Assembly: GCA_949361645.1 (NCBI GenBank)
Contig: OX442417.1
Coordinates: 1,128,164 to 1,192,163 of the forward strand
Source: Spongilla lacustris
Lineage: Eukaryota; Porifera; Demospongiae; Spongillida; Spongillidae
Direction: 5' to 3'
Length of the DNA: 64,000 bases
Shown: positions 46,564 through 57,300 of the stretch, one piece after another
How positions within the stretch are numbered: the stretch's first letter is position 1
Layout: the number at the start of each line of letters is the position of its first letter
Program-made: the position numbers and the translations under genes
Notes under the pieces: generated by a model
What the model was told of the DNA's origin: nothing
Databases searched by the model: none
The model's input: only the letters and a program-made list of their open reading frames with translations

Positions 46564-49500
46564 CATATGTATGTGTGTGTGTGTGTGTGTTGTGTGTTCT
46601 ACACGTATGTACATGTATGTGTGTGTACTAACCCCCAGCTCATGGAGGTAATGTGGTGAGGGAGGTAAGGGGGTGAGGGAGGTAAGGGGGTGAGGGAGGT
46701 AAGGGGGTGAGGGAGGTAAGGGGGTGAGGGAGGTAAGGTGGTGAGGGAGGTAAGGTGGTGAGGGAGGTAAGGGGGTGAGGGAGGTAAGGGGGTGAGGGAG
46801 GTAAGGGGGTGAGGGAGGTAAGGTGGTGAGGGAGGTAAGGTGGTGAGGGAGGTAAGGTGATGAGGGAGGTAAGGTGGTGAGGGAGGTAAGGTGGTGAGGG
46901 AGGTAAGGTGGTGAGGGAGGTAAGGTGGTGAGGGAGGTAAGGTGGTCATTGTCTCAGTGTACACAACACACAAAGCTGGTGGGAGTTAAATGGAGAAAGA
47001 TTAGTATGCAACAGTTATGCCAACACAGCACACAACCGTGACATCATGATGTACATGTATGTGCAAAGGTAATGAGAAAAGCAAAGTTATGTGCGCAATG
47101 TTGGAAGATTGCATACCCACCCCTCAATAGAATGCCCCACCCCCACCTGACAGCATGTTTACCCACATACCAGCCCTAATGGTGACAAACAGCTTGCCAT
47201 GTGATCACCTACATGTGTACCCTGTACCCACAATAATGATGTAATAATACTACATTTATAATGAGTGAAGAGGTGCAGGTCACTGAGGTCAGACCACAGA
47301 AGAGCCATCTTCTGATCCTAATCAATGATGTGATTCTGCACCCATCTACATGTAATGCACTTCCAAGTCTTGTCTCATACAACCCTTCAGCAGTACACAA
47401 TATCTTAATGGTTTATGCTATTATGATTTGGCTTAAAAATATGATTTCCTGGCATGCATAGAATAGCCCCATCCCCAGGCCTTATTTTTTTAAAATAAAG
47501 GCATGGGGACAAATACCCAGAAACTAGGTAATTGTGCACTGTTGTAATGTTTGCTTGTAAAACTTTCCTTGTACCATCTCGTTTTCAGTATAAACTCTTC
47601 CTCGTCCGACATACATCGTATATGTAGAGTTTCGTATGTCGACTTACTACCCTTGCTCCTTGGACCAAGTTCTTACCTCTACGATTGGTATGTGTAGACT
47701 GAGCCACCTCACGCTACTGGCCATCTTTGGCCGAAGCCACAATGCTGACAACCTACTTGTACTCTCGTGTTGCGCACTCATTGGAACTACCCTGCACTTG
47801 GAAAACATTTGGTGACAAGGAGACTACTCCATTTTTGAAGTGTAAGGTAGTTCCAATGAGTGCACGACACGAGAGTACAAGTTACAACAGTATATTTCTG
47901 GGTAATGGCTCGCACATGCGAACAAAGACCTTGTCCATCGATACCAGACCTTATCCCCCCCCCCCTGACTTTATAAAAACAGTGCCTGGAGATTAGACTT
48001 GCATAAGAAATGCTCTGAAACGTGTGAGTCAAGGAATATGGGCTAATACACATGCAAAACTTACATATGTACATGTATGTAATGGTTTGGGTCTTTAAAC
48101 CATTCAGTGTTATCATTGCATACACAGCAGTACACGTGTGTGCACGCACATACCCTATCTCTCCTCCCCCCCTCCCCCACACACTTTAAGTTAGGACTAC
48201 ATACATGTACACTGTGTGTAAAGAATGAATTAGGAATGAATTAGTACCACTTTTAAGTTAGGACATACATGTAGGAATGAATTAGGATTGCTTTTAAGTT
48301 AGGACTGACATGTAGGATTGAATTGGGAACACTTTCAAGTTAGGACATAGGAAGGAATTAGGACCACTACTAGTACATAGGAATGAATTAGGATTGAATT
48401 ACAGTGTAGGACCACTTTTAAGTAAGGACATAGGAATGAATTAGTACCACTTTAAAGTTAGGACTAACATGTACATACATGTAGGAATGAATTAGGAATG
48501 AATTAGGAATGAATTAGGAATGAATTAGGAATGAATTAGGAATGAATTAGGATTGAATCAGAATTGAATTAGGAACACTTTTAAGTTAGGACTAACATGT
48601 ACATGTAGGAATGAATTAGGATTGAACTAGGACCTACCACTTCGTGAACAGATTTGTTGAAACAGGCATCCTGACTTAATATCAGCATGATGATCAGGAT
48701 CATGTAGACATGGTGACAGCTCTGACTTCCTGTGATGAACAGCTGCCTTAAGAGAGGAACAACCTGTGTGGGTGTGTGTGATGTGTGTGTGATGTGTGTG
48801 TGATGTGTGTGTGATGTGTGTGTAATGTGTGAGTCACATGTTATGAGTGACAAGTGGAATGTAGACCAAAGCATGCATTGATGGGAGTACCCCCTTCTCC
48901 CTCCCTTCTCCCTCCCTTGGTACACACACACACATGCACACACGCATGACACACACATATGCACACACACACATATGCACACACACACATGCACACATGC
49001 ACACACACACATGCACACATGCACACACACACATGCACACATGCACACACGCATACACACACACACATGCACACACACATGCATACACACATACATACAC
49101 ACACACATGCACACGCACACACACACACACATACACACACATACACCCACACACACACACACACGCACACACATACACATACACACCCACCCACACAGGC
49201 TATGTCACATAATAGTGCTCAGGCCTGTTGCACATACATGTATTTCCTTTACTGTACTGTCAACAAGAGAGGTTCAAATCCATATTCATGAAGCTTATCC
49301 CTCCCTTCTCCCTCCATGCTATCACCTTGCCTCTCACCTTGTGCTATTTGGCAAGTGTTACAATATACAAGGAACGAGCTATCCACAAACATACACCATA
49401 GCTACAAACATACACCATAGCTACAAACATACACCATAGCTACAAACATACACCATAGCTACAAACATACACCATAGCTACAAACATACACCATAGCTAC

Positions 49501-52017
49501 ATGTGTACATGTATATGTCCACACACACCATACATGTACCTACATGTCCACACATGACTACACACACAGATCCATGCATGCACAAATACCTTATCACTAG
49601 CCACACCTCTAATGCATGTGGCACATACACCAGACAATGTGGCACTTAAGCTTTATTAACCCTTTAGTAGCCACGTACACCTTAAGCTTTATTAACCCTT
49701 TAGTAGCCACGTACACCTTAAGCTTTATTAACCCTTTAGTAGCCATGTACACCTTAAACTTTATTAACCCTTTAGTAGCCACGTACACCTACTGTAGTGC
49801 ACATTGCTAACATGCAAAAATTGGTTCTTAAGTACATGTAGTTACTCCCTCTAGCCCCCGTATCACATTGTATGTATGTACCTCACATCCACATATACAT
49901 GTATACCGTCTCTCCCTATACCCCTCCCCTCTCCACCCCCCCCCCTGTCTCCGCTGCCCCTCCCCTCTACCCTCACCAGGAGGTCCAGGTCAGACTTGGA
50001 GAAGATGTAGCTCATCATGTTGGAGTTCTTCTGGAGCAGAAGGTACAGCAGTAATGTCATGTCCTCATGCTCCAGCTGTCTGTGGGGGGAAGGGGGAGGG
50101 AGGGAGGGAGGGAAGGGGAGGAGGAGGGTAAAGTGAGGGAGGGAAGGGGAGGAAGAGGGTAAAGTGAGGGAGGAAAGGGGAGGAAGAGGGTAAAGTGAGA
50201 GGGGGAAGGGGAGGAGGAGGGTAAAGTGAGGGAGGGAAGGGGAGGAGGGTAAAGTGAGGGAGGGAAGAGGAGGAGGAGGGTAAAGTGAGGGAGGGAAGGG
50301 GAGGAGGAGGGTAAAGTGAGGGAGGGAAGGGGAGGAGGAGGGTAAAGTGAGGGAGGGAAGGGGAGGAGGAGGGTAAAGTGAGGGAGGGAAGGGGAGGAGG
50401 AGGGTAAAGTGAGGGAGGGAAGGGGAGGAGGAGGGTAAAGTGAGGGAGGGAAGGGGAGGAGGAGGGTAAAGTGAGGGAGGGAAGGGGAGGAGGGTAGAGT
50501 GAGAGGGGGGGAGAGGCTCACCTGCACATGGTGGTGTACAGTTTCTCGTAGCTGATGGAGAAGGTGACCACAGACTTCTCCTCGTGCAGGTCTGTGAAGG
50601 AGCTGAGGGCACTGCGGAAAGGGTTGTGACCTTTGGACCTCTGGTGGACCAGGATGAGGAGCAGGAGGAGGGAAAGGTCGGCGAGGGGGGAGGTGTCCGA
50701 GGCAACCTTGGGTGAGACCACAAGGGACCAGAGACTGGCTGTGTCCATAGGGGAGGGGTGAGGGAGAGGGGTGAGGGAGAGAGGTGTGAGGGAGAGAGGT
50801 ATGAGGGAGAGAGGTGTGAGGGAGAGGTGTGAGGGAGAGAGGTGTGAGGGAGAGAGGTGTGAGGGAGAGAGGTGTGAGGGAGAGAGGTGTGAGGGAGAGG
50901 ATGGAAAGGCCAGCCTAATAACATCATGCACCACTTCCGATGCAGACAGCCTAATTCATTAACAGTTATAAAAGCTTAACATGCACATGGGTAGGGGTCA
51001 TTGCTCTCTGTCATGTGATATCACATGATGCTGTCAATGTGTATGTGTGTGCATGTGTGTATGGTGACCACAGTTATTGCCCCACCCCCTCCCCCTCCCC
51101 CTCCCCTCCCCCCAACGTGTAAGTCTGTGTGGTGTACTCACATGTGATGGATGATACAATTCCTGTCGAGAAGCGATGGTTCTGGGGAGGAGGTGGCCTC
51201 GATATGGTGTGGTGAAGTAGAGTTTGTGTCACTAAGTTTGCCATCTCACTACGAAGAAAATGGAGGGGGAGGAGGAGGGGGAGGAGGAGGGAGGGGAGGA
51301 GGAGGGAGGGGAGGAGGGGGAGGAGGGAGGGGAGGAGGGGGAGAAGGAGGGAGGGGAGGAGGGGGAGGAGGAGGGAGGGGAGGAGGGGGAGGAGGGTGGG
51401 GAATGGGAGGAGGAGGGGGAGGAGGGAGGGGAGGAGGGGGAGGGGAGGAGGGAGAGGGGGAGGGGAGGAGGAGGGGAGCATACCCTAGTAATAGTCCTAC
51501 ATGTAAAATACAATGAACTGAAATTTGTGATGTCCTATGAATGAACATGTGTATGTTGTACACTACATGTACCTGTAGAGCCATGTGTATATATTGCCCC
51601 AAGCATTACCAGCACCATCGTACTTGTCCCCAGGCCATTAGGGAGGAAGCATCAACCAATCCTATCATGCAATACTTGTACCACTTCTATTCATAGAACT
51701 ATTCCGCAGCCCGAGGATTAGAAGGTTGACAAACACATATCCTTGAATATATCTTGAATTTTGATAGTACCATAATTATGATGTGCATGTAGTTAATCTC
51801 AATTGTAATTTAGCACTCAAAAACTCCAATGAATATCCTCCATCTTCCCCTCCCTCCCCTCCTCCCTCCCCTCCCCACCTACTTGGAGGTGGACAGGATG
51901 TGAGTGAGGAGACCATTTTGTGGCCTGCACCCAAACATCTGCCCGGAGAGCAGCACTATCACCGTGGTGATGGCTTCTTGGTGGATGTCATATGTGAAGG
52001 GTCTGGAGGCATAAGAG

Positions 52018-52107
<90 letters not shown>

Positions 52108-52606
52108 ACTGACATGTCACTCCACTGCCCCACCCACACTCATATGTACCCATCCCCCCCCCCCCACACGCACTCACAGTAGCGGAATGTCTGCGAGAAT
52201 CAGATTCAAGCCTTCTACCAGTCGCCATGACAACAGTTGCGATGTGGGCACACCCACGACAGGAGACTCAAGCGCGACAGCAGACAAAGCCTCTTGGGTC
52301 AACACCTCCCCACTGACGGGATGTGGGGGCCGCCCCAGGGAGGACAGAGGATTTCCAAATGATGCCCCCTCTGTGGAGGCAGGAGGGGAAGGTGGCCCCT
52401 CCCTGCTGGCCTGCTGTAGCTGTGGTATGGTGGCCGCCCCATCCAGGTGCAGCAGTACCTCCTCTGGGGGCAGCCTCTGGACCATGTGCTTCAAGCATAG
52501 CCTTATGATCAGTAGGGAGTTGTACAGCTGCCATGTCGCCTGGTTGCTAAGGGCAACGGTTGATGGTAGAAGTCAAGTGTGTGTGTGTGTGTGTGTGTAT
52601 GTGTGT

Positions 52607-52642
<36 letters not shown>

Positions 52643-54163
52643 ATATGAAAGCATAGTGTGTATGAAGGTTTGTGTGTACATATACAAGGTGTACATACAA
52701 CATGTACAGGTGCAAGCACATACAGATGGCACACATGAGAGTACAACAGCTGCATAGTACACCTGTTACTAATTTTAATAATGTGGAAGGATGTTACTAA
52801 ACTTGAAATAACTTTAATAACTTGTAAGGACTGTAACTTGCCTATTAGACCCCACCTTCCTTAATAATATGCCTATTAGACTGCACCCTCCCTTAATAAA
52901 CAGAACTAGACTAGTCTTCCTTCCTATGTTAAATTTGTACCCAGTATCTAGAAGTATCCTTCAAAACAGAAGTCCTTTTTCAGATGAACCATTCTCCCAC
53001 CCAATCAATCTTGCTTCAGCTCCTAATCTGTTGTGTAAATTGCCAACCGTTGGACTGCATAAGAATAGATAGTGACCATGTGCACTTCTAAACCTAGTCC
53101 AATTGTTTGTATCCTGTATTTAGAAGTGCTGATATTCAAACATAATTATACAATACATATACAGTATTCATTGTTACAGCTGGAATCTGTCAAACAGCTG
53201 AAGATTTCCAGCAAGCTCCACACCCTTTGCTCCTCTCCCAATTCTCCATCCTACTCCCAAGAACTCCCTTGTGGTAGTGATTAGTACTGATCTACACATC
53301 TGCTAGTGTACTTCTTACCTTTCACACTGTGATTCATCTCTCAGACTGCTAGCTTGATCCAAGAAGTACTTTACCAAAGTTCTAAGGTTACCGGAGGAGT
53401 GATTGTGCTTAACTGTGGGGGGGAGGGGGGAGAGGGAGGGAAGAGGGTGACTGATTATTGATGCCTAATACAAGAACATCATTGTTCTGTAGAAAGTACA
53501 GTACACCATTGCTGAAAAAAGGTCTACTTAGACAACACAAGCTAGCCACAGGTACAGTCATGGCGCCCACAGGTACAGCCATGGCGCCCACAGGTACAAA
53601 CAGCTAGTTGCTCTGGAAACCTCTAGTCATAATGACATTTGAAACAACCCCCCCTCCCCTCACAGCCACCCCCCTCCCTCACAGCTAACCTCTCTCCCCT
53701 CACAGCTAACCCCTCTCCCCTCATAGCTACCCTCTCCCCCACCCCTCACAGCTACCCCCCACCCCTCACAGCCTACCCCCCTCCCCTTACAGCTACCCCC
53801 TCTCCCCTCATAGCTACCCCTCCCCCTCCCCTCACATGTACCAAGCACAGATATAGAATCCCAAGAAACAATACATAACTAGTGGGGAGTGTTGGGGGAG
53901 AAGAGAACGCTTACATTGCCATAATTGATAGTAAAATAGTGCAGGACTAGAGAGTATAACTAATCCTACTGGGGGGGGGGGGGGGGGGGGGGGGGGGGGA
54001 AATCCTTACTAACAACACTCGTATACTGTTCACTATGCTGCATCAATATATCTGTGGTTGTTCCTACATCATAATTGAAACCCCCCCCCCCCCCCCCCCA
54101 AAAAAAAAAATAACGCACGGTAATTGCTCGCCAATTACCTAATGTATCCAGCTGATGGGACAG
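41448..54163 (-). CDS. DYM: Dymeclin, 14 exons, N-terminus lost in assembly gap
   Basis: Exons on the minus strand: partial 54139-54163 (LSHQLDTL, runs into Ns), 53319-53412, 52178-52546, 51883-52002, 51142-51248, 50522-50738, 49977-50079, 48638-48763, 46259-46372, 45256-45350, 44776-44905, 43145-43327, 41811-41927 and 41448-41588 (stop). All junctions are GT/AG with consistent phases; ~645 aa visible against 669 in human. Diagnostic matches include [25 protein letters not shown]-like [37 protein letters not shown] and [15 protein letters not shown], all hallmarks of dymeclin. Known role: peripheral Golgi protein needed for Golgi organisation and secretory traffic; human mutations cause Dyggve-Melchior-Clausen dysplasia. 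Oddities: exon 52178-52546 has a ~75-residue Pro/Ser/Gly-rich insertion before ILADIPLL, and the segment after PPPP is shorter than in vertebrates. Confidence 0.92.
41600..41800. repeat. CT-rich ~37-bp repeats before the last dymeclin exon
   Basis: CCTCCACCCCCTCCCCTTCC and AATCTCCTCCCTCCATT units lie in the intron between exons 41811-41927 and 41448-41588. On the gene's sense strand this is purine-rich. Confidence 0.8.
42720..43012. repeat. 22-bp minisatellite, 13 copies, dymeclin intron
   Basis: The unit is CATAGAGAGGCACACACTGT plus AC, nearly invariant. All three minus frames are open ([20 protein letters not shown]), an artefact of the repeat. Confidence 0.92.
43684..44030. repeat. 26-bp minisatellite (CTGCTATAGGCCTACACCCT), ~13 copies
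   Basis: The unit is CTGCTATAGGCCTACACCCT plus CAACTA, with three copies shortened by loss of CTG. Dymeclin intron. Confidence 0.92.
44458..44520 (-). repeat. Dispersed repeat, inverse copy of 37915-38010
   Basis: GGTGCAATGAAGAGTGTCTG and GGTGCAATTTGACCCCGGAT are the inverse of the repeat in the LysM gene intron. Confidence 0.6.
45010..45177. repeat. 12-bp GGGGAGGAGGAA array, dymeclin intron
   Basis: The unit is GGGGAGGAGGAA or GGGAAGGAGGAA. Every frame is open on both strands (GREEEG/PSSSP/LLPF), which is meaningless as coding. Confidence 0.9.
46510..46945. repeat. (GT)n followed by a 17-bp GGTGAGGGAGGTAAGGG array
   Basis: GT tracts 46521-46591, then ~17 units of TAAGGGGGTGAGGGAGG, in the intron between dymeclin exons 48638-48763 and 46259-46372. 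On the sense strand the array is CT-rich. Confidence 0.88.
46980..48190. other. Non-repetitive part of a dymeclin intron with two hairpins
   Basis: A short inverted repeat CCCCAGGCCTTATTTT against AAAATAAAGGCATGGGG lies at about 47473-47511. The MITE at 47755-47882 is listed separately. No exons were recognised. Confidence 0.4.
47755..47882. mobile_element. 128-bp palindromic MITE in a dymeclin intron
   Basis: CTTGTACTCTCGTGTTGCGC on the left has its near-exact inverse on the right, with arms of ~35 bp extending through TCATTGGAACTAC. The flanks CTA and TTA could be an imperfect TWA duplication. Confidence 0.6.
48195..48625. repeat. 11-bp GGAATGAATTA array and related ~50-bp units
   Basis: Repeats of AGGAATGAATTAGG, interspersed with CACTTTTAAGTTAGGACTAA blocks and TACATGTA, directly downstream (sense) of the dymeclin donor at 48637. 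Confidence 0.88.
48915..49195. repeat. (CA)n with ACACATGC periodicity, dymeclin intron
   Basis: CA on plus, GT on the sense strand. It produces spurious His-Thr and Cys-Val frames of more than 100 codons. Confidence 0.9.
49380..49790. repeat. Two minisatellites: 19-bp and 36-bp units
   Basis: 49380-49500: TACAAACATACACCATAGC, six copies. 49645-49790: CCACGTACACCTTAAGCTTT plus ATTAACCCTTTAGTAG, four copies. Confidence 0.9.
50085..50515. repeat. 31-bp polypurine minisatellite, ~13 copies, filling a dymeclin intron
   Basis: The unit is GGGTAAAGTGAGGGAGGGAA plus GGGGAGGAGGA. It occupies nearly the whole intron between exons 50522-50738 and 49977-50079, leaving only a few bases at each splice site. 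On the sense strand it is one long C/T-rich tract. Confidence 0.9.
50755..50900. repeat. GTGAGGGAGAGA array next to a dymeclin acceptor
   Basis: About ten units of GAGGGAGAGAGGT with variations. On the sense strand it is a pyrimidine-rich tract 5' of the acceptor at 50739. Confidence 0.85.
51256..51478. repeat. GGAGGAGGGAGG polypurine array abutting a dymeclin acceptor
   Basis: It ends within ~10 bases of the acceptor at 51249. On the sense strand it is a 220-base polypyrimidine tract. Confidence 0.9.
52020..52110. repeat. (CA)n in a 175-bp dymeclin intron
   Basis: The intron 52003-52177 is mostly CA on plus, so GT on the sense strand, with a C run at 52154-52165 close to the donor. Confidence 0.92.
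52575..53318. other. Dymeclin intron, (GT)n then unique sequence
   Basis: (GT)n 52575-52640, TACATGTA-type motifs, then ~600 bp without recognised features. Confidence 0.5.
53645..53840. repeat. CCCCTCACAGCTACCC repeats, dymeclin intron 1
   Basis: ~16-20-bp units of CTCACAGCTACCCCC with T/C variation. Acceptor-like CTCACAG occurs in every unit on the plus strand only, so it is irrelevant to the minus-strand gene. Confidence 0.8.
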
Positions 54164-54363
54164 NNNNNNNNNNNNNNNNNNNNNNNNNNNNNNNNNNNNN
54201 NNNNNNNNNNNNNNNNNNNNNNNNNNNNNNNNNNNNNNNNNNNNNNNNNNNNNNNNNNNNNNNNNNNNNNNNNNNNNNNNNNNNNNNNNNNNNNNNNNNN
54301 NNNNNNNNNNNNNNNNNNNNNNNNNNNNNNNNNNNNNNNNNNNNNNNNNNNNNNNNNNNNNNN
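53971..54363. other. Homopolymer runs and 200-N assembly gap
   Basis: A G run at 53971-53999, a C run at 54081-54099 and an A run at 54100-54109 precede exactly 200 Ns (54164-54363), which is the usual placeholder for a gap of unknown size. The gap removes the dymeclin 5' end and probably the 5' end of the plus-strand TSP1 gene. Confidence 0.95.
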
Positions 54364-57300
54364 TGATGTAACCGCAGGAAAGTGTGACAGGCCGGCTACA
54401 GGTAAGCTGCTAAATTACAACGGGTTGAACGGGCCAGAAGGTCTAGGTATAAGGGTTCTTTTTTTGTGTATTGATACATACCTCATTCTGTGTAATGTGG
54501 CAGCACTACGGTTAAGGTAGTTACCACCATGATTGCCCGGCAGAATGACTCATATAATTAATAGGAAGTGCAGCAATTTCCATTTAATAAAATCGTAAAA
54601 ATCACTCAAGCGCAAGTGAAATTATGCACAAACTAATTATTAGGCAACAGTCTCCTACTGCTACATTCACTAGACATCATATCAGAGACAAATATTATCT
54701 CTGATAATATGGATGAACACATTCATTATTCTTTTTCTCAGCCTCACAGTACTGAACTGAAGAATTTGGGGGATCACATCTTATATCCAGGGCCTTCAGG
54801 GGAATCAAACTTAATCTTGAGTTGCTTGTACATGATTATGACTTTTCTCCCATCAGTACACCTGCATATGCATGTACAGGCACATATGTACGATCAAACC
54901 CATGCACACACTTTATGCACATCTTGTATAGCCTCCCTGAGGGGTAGTATTATTTTCGAAATTTGACCGCCCTCATAAATTTGCATGCAGAAATACAGCC
55001 CTGACCTCTTACCACTGGGCGGGGAAAAGAACTTATGAAATAAGTAATTCTTGAGGAGAAAGTTGATGGTATGGAGGTATAAAAGGCATGCAAACAGGAC
55101 TAAAATAGAGCATGCTGAGGAATGTGCTTATATTAGGCCTATTTTCTCAATCCAATTTCTGTCAGATCTGCTTTTTATACCTGACCACCATTGTCCAGTT
55201 CAATCCAGAATGTTTTTATTTACTTGTTTTATTATCTCCTATAGAAGGCTCCAAGACTAATGGAGATCTACAGTGGATATATTGCGCTGGGTATGCTTCT
55301 TGTAAATTTGACTTCCCCTGAAGGAGTACATTACTTTAATGTACTGCCTACTGGTGAACACCTGACCCAAATACAATGCTTCTGTTTTCCTCATAACACA
55401 GCCATAAGAATAAAAATACAGAACAATGCGAGCTTCTGCCTAGCTAAGCATAGATTGTATAAACATTTATGCATGGTGTGCATTTTGAGTGCTGATGCAG
55501 TTCAAGAGTCGTGAAGCTTTGCCCTAGCAAGGCGCCTGATGGTCTTTATAACAACATACACTATGACAGCCAGCAGCAAGACCAGAACGTAAATGGCATT
55601 CCTGGCACCTGCATTCCAGTGAGCCACTAATATTCCAATGAATGCCCAAATAACAACCGGATACACGGAGAAGGCATATACGGTAAAGCGACGGAAGGCC
55701 GTGTTCTCCAGCATTACGTAGAATAGTAGTAAAAGGGTTAATAACACCAGGGACACTGTGGCACTAGTGGTCGAGTCCAATCCCCAAGAGTACTGCAGCA
55801 CGGTTGCCAAGTTAATAAACACTGCGAGGGTCGTCCACGTCGCGTAGCACAGAAGTCCGTTGATAGGGAGCGCCCACGTGAGCCAGTAATCGCGCCTTGA
55901 CACCGCTTGCTGCCGCGCACTGCAGAAGTGCACCCACAGCAACCCTATTGCCACATAAAGGAATACGTCGAGGAGAATAAAAACAACCAACGCTGCTTCG
56001 AGTAGCTTGTTTACCCACAGATATATCCACACAATGTTACAGCAGTTAACCAGGGCGTAGGACCAGTACACCCCTACGGAGATCGTTCTGGCGGCTTTGG
56101 GCCTGAAGACGAAGGACCAAGCATAGCCCAGCCAAAGGATCTGCCACATGTAGATGATTGCCCAGATGGCGAATGCGTAGCTAGAAGGAGTGATTTGGGT
56201 GTTGAATTCATTTGACACCTCTTCCACATCGTTTTCGAAGATTTCCGACGATAGTGCGTTTACAGCTAGCGTTGACAATGTAACACAGCTCGTTGTTAGC
56301 ACGGACGCTACTTCCCACCAGTACGCCATTCTTGGACACAGAAATATCGAGACATTCGTTTTAAATATGTACGCGTGCACACGCGTCAATTAAAAAACAA
56401 TTACGTAACGTTGCAATACAGTTACGTAACCATAGATATTAAAGCTCAACTCATCATGGTTTAGAAAAGTAATATTGAAACATACTTGCGTCATCCCTTA
56501 GCAACCACCCCGACAACGAAATGACCTGCGGCCTACCTCAACAGGTCCGTAGGCTGAGGGGGGGGGGGGGGGGGTCGGTGGGTTCGGTCGACCCCCCCCC
56601 CCCCCTCCCCAGCTCGTCAGAACTAGTTCCGCTTACCTTCAAAATAATTTATTCATTACTTTTATACATGTATAGCTACATGTATAGAGTGTACCATTCT
56701 AAATGGGGCGCCCACGTCCCGCCCACAACAAACAGCAGCGGCGGAACAGGGGGAGGGTCCGTGAATTAAATTACGGGTTCACATGTGAATATGGGTAGAA
56801 GTTCCGCAAACCATCAGAATTGCGCCCCAGCGGAACTTTTACCCATGCATACTGTTACATGTAGTCATTTGAGTTGCATACGACAAATCGCCCGGAAGTT
56901 GCCCCGTGTAATGCCAGCCTTTAGACTCGCAACTTGCAAGCCAGACCTACAAGTACTTCATTATTGAACGGGAACAATCCATGTTTCTATGCAATTTGCT
57001 ATGTTTTGTGAAAAATTGCAAAAGTTGCAAAATGGCTGGGGCTCCAAGATAATGCAAGGTATTACGCAATGACTACTTCGTTTATGAATAAATTATGTGC
57101 GGTAGAAATTAATTTCTTGTCTTGATTTTAGTTTACGAATGGTTTTTATAATCTTATAAAGCAAAGATTGACAATCAGTCCAATTTATCGTAAATTATAA
57201 ACGTGTTTAAAATTCAATTGAAAAAAAAAAAAAGCAAGATGACCGCCTATGTATGGTAGTCTCGTACCCAGACCCAAACGTACGTAAGCATTATCGCTTA

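Noticed and set aside
49863..50927. 354-codon minus frame rich in Pro/Leu/Ser
   Set aside because: Chain of a dymeclin intron minisatellite plus two dymeclin exons in the wrong frame; the real exons are 50522-50738 and 49977-50079.
53971..53999. G run as a functional G-quadruplex
   Set aside because: Adjacent to C and A homopolymers and an assembly gap; could equally be a sequencing or polishing artefact.
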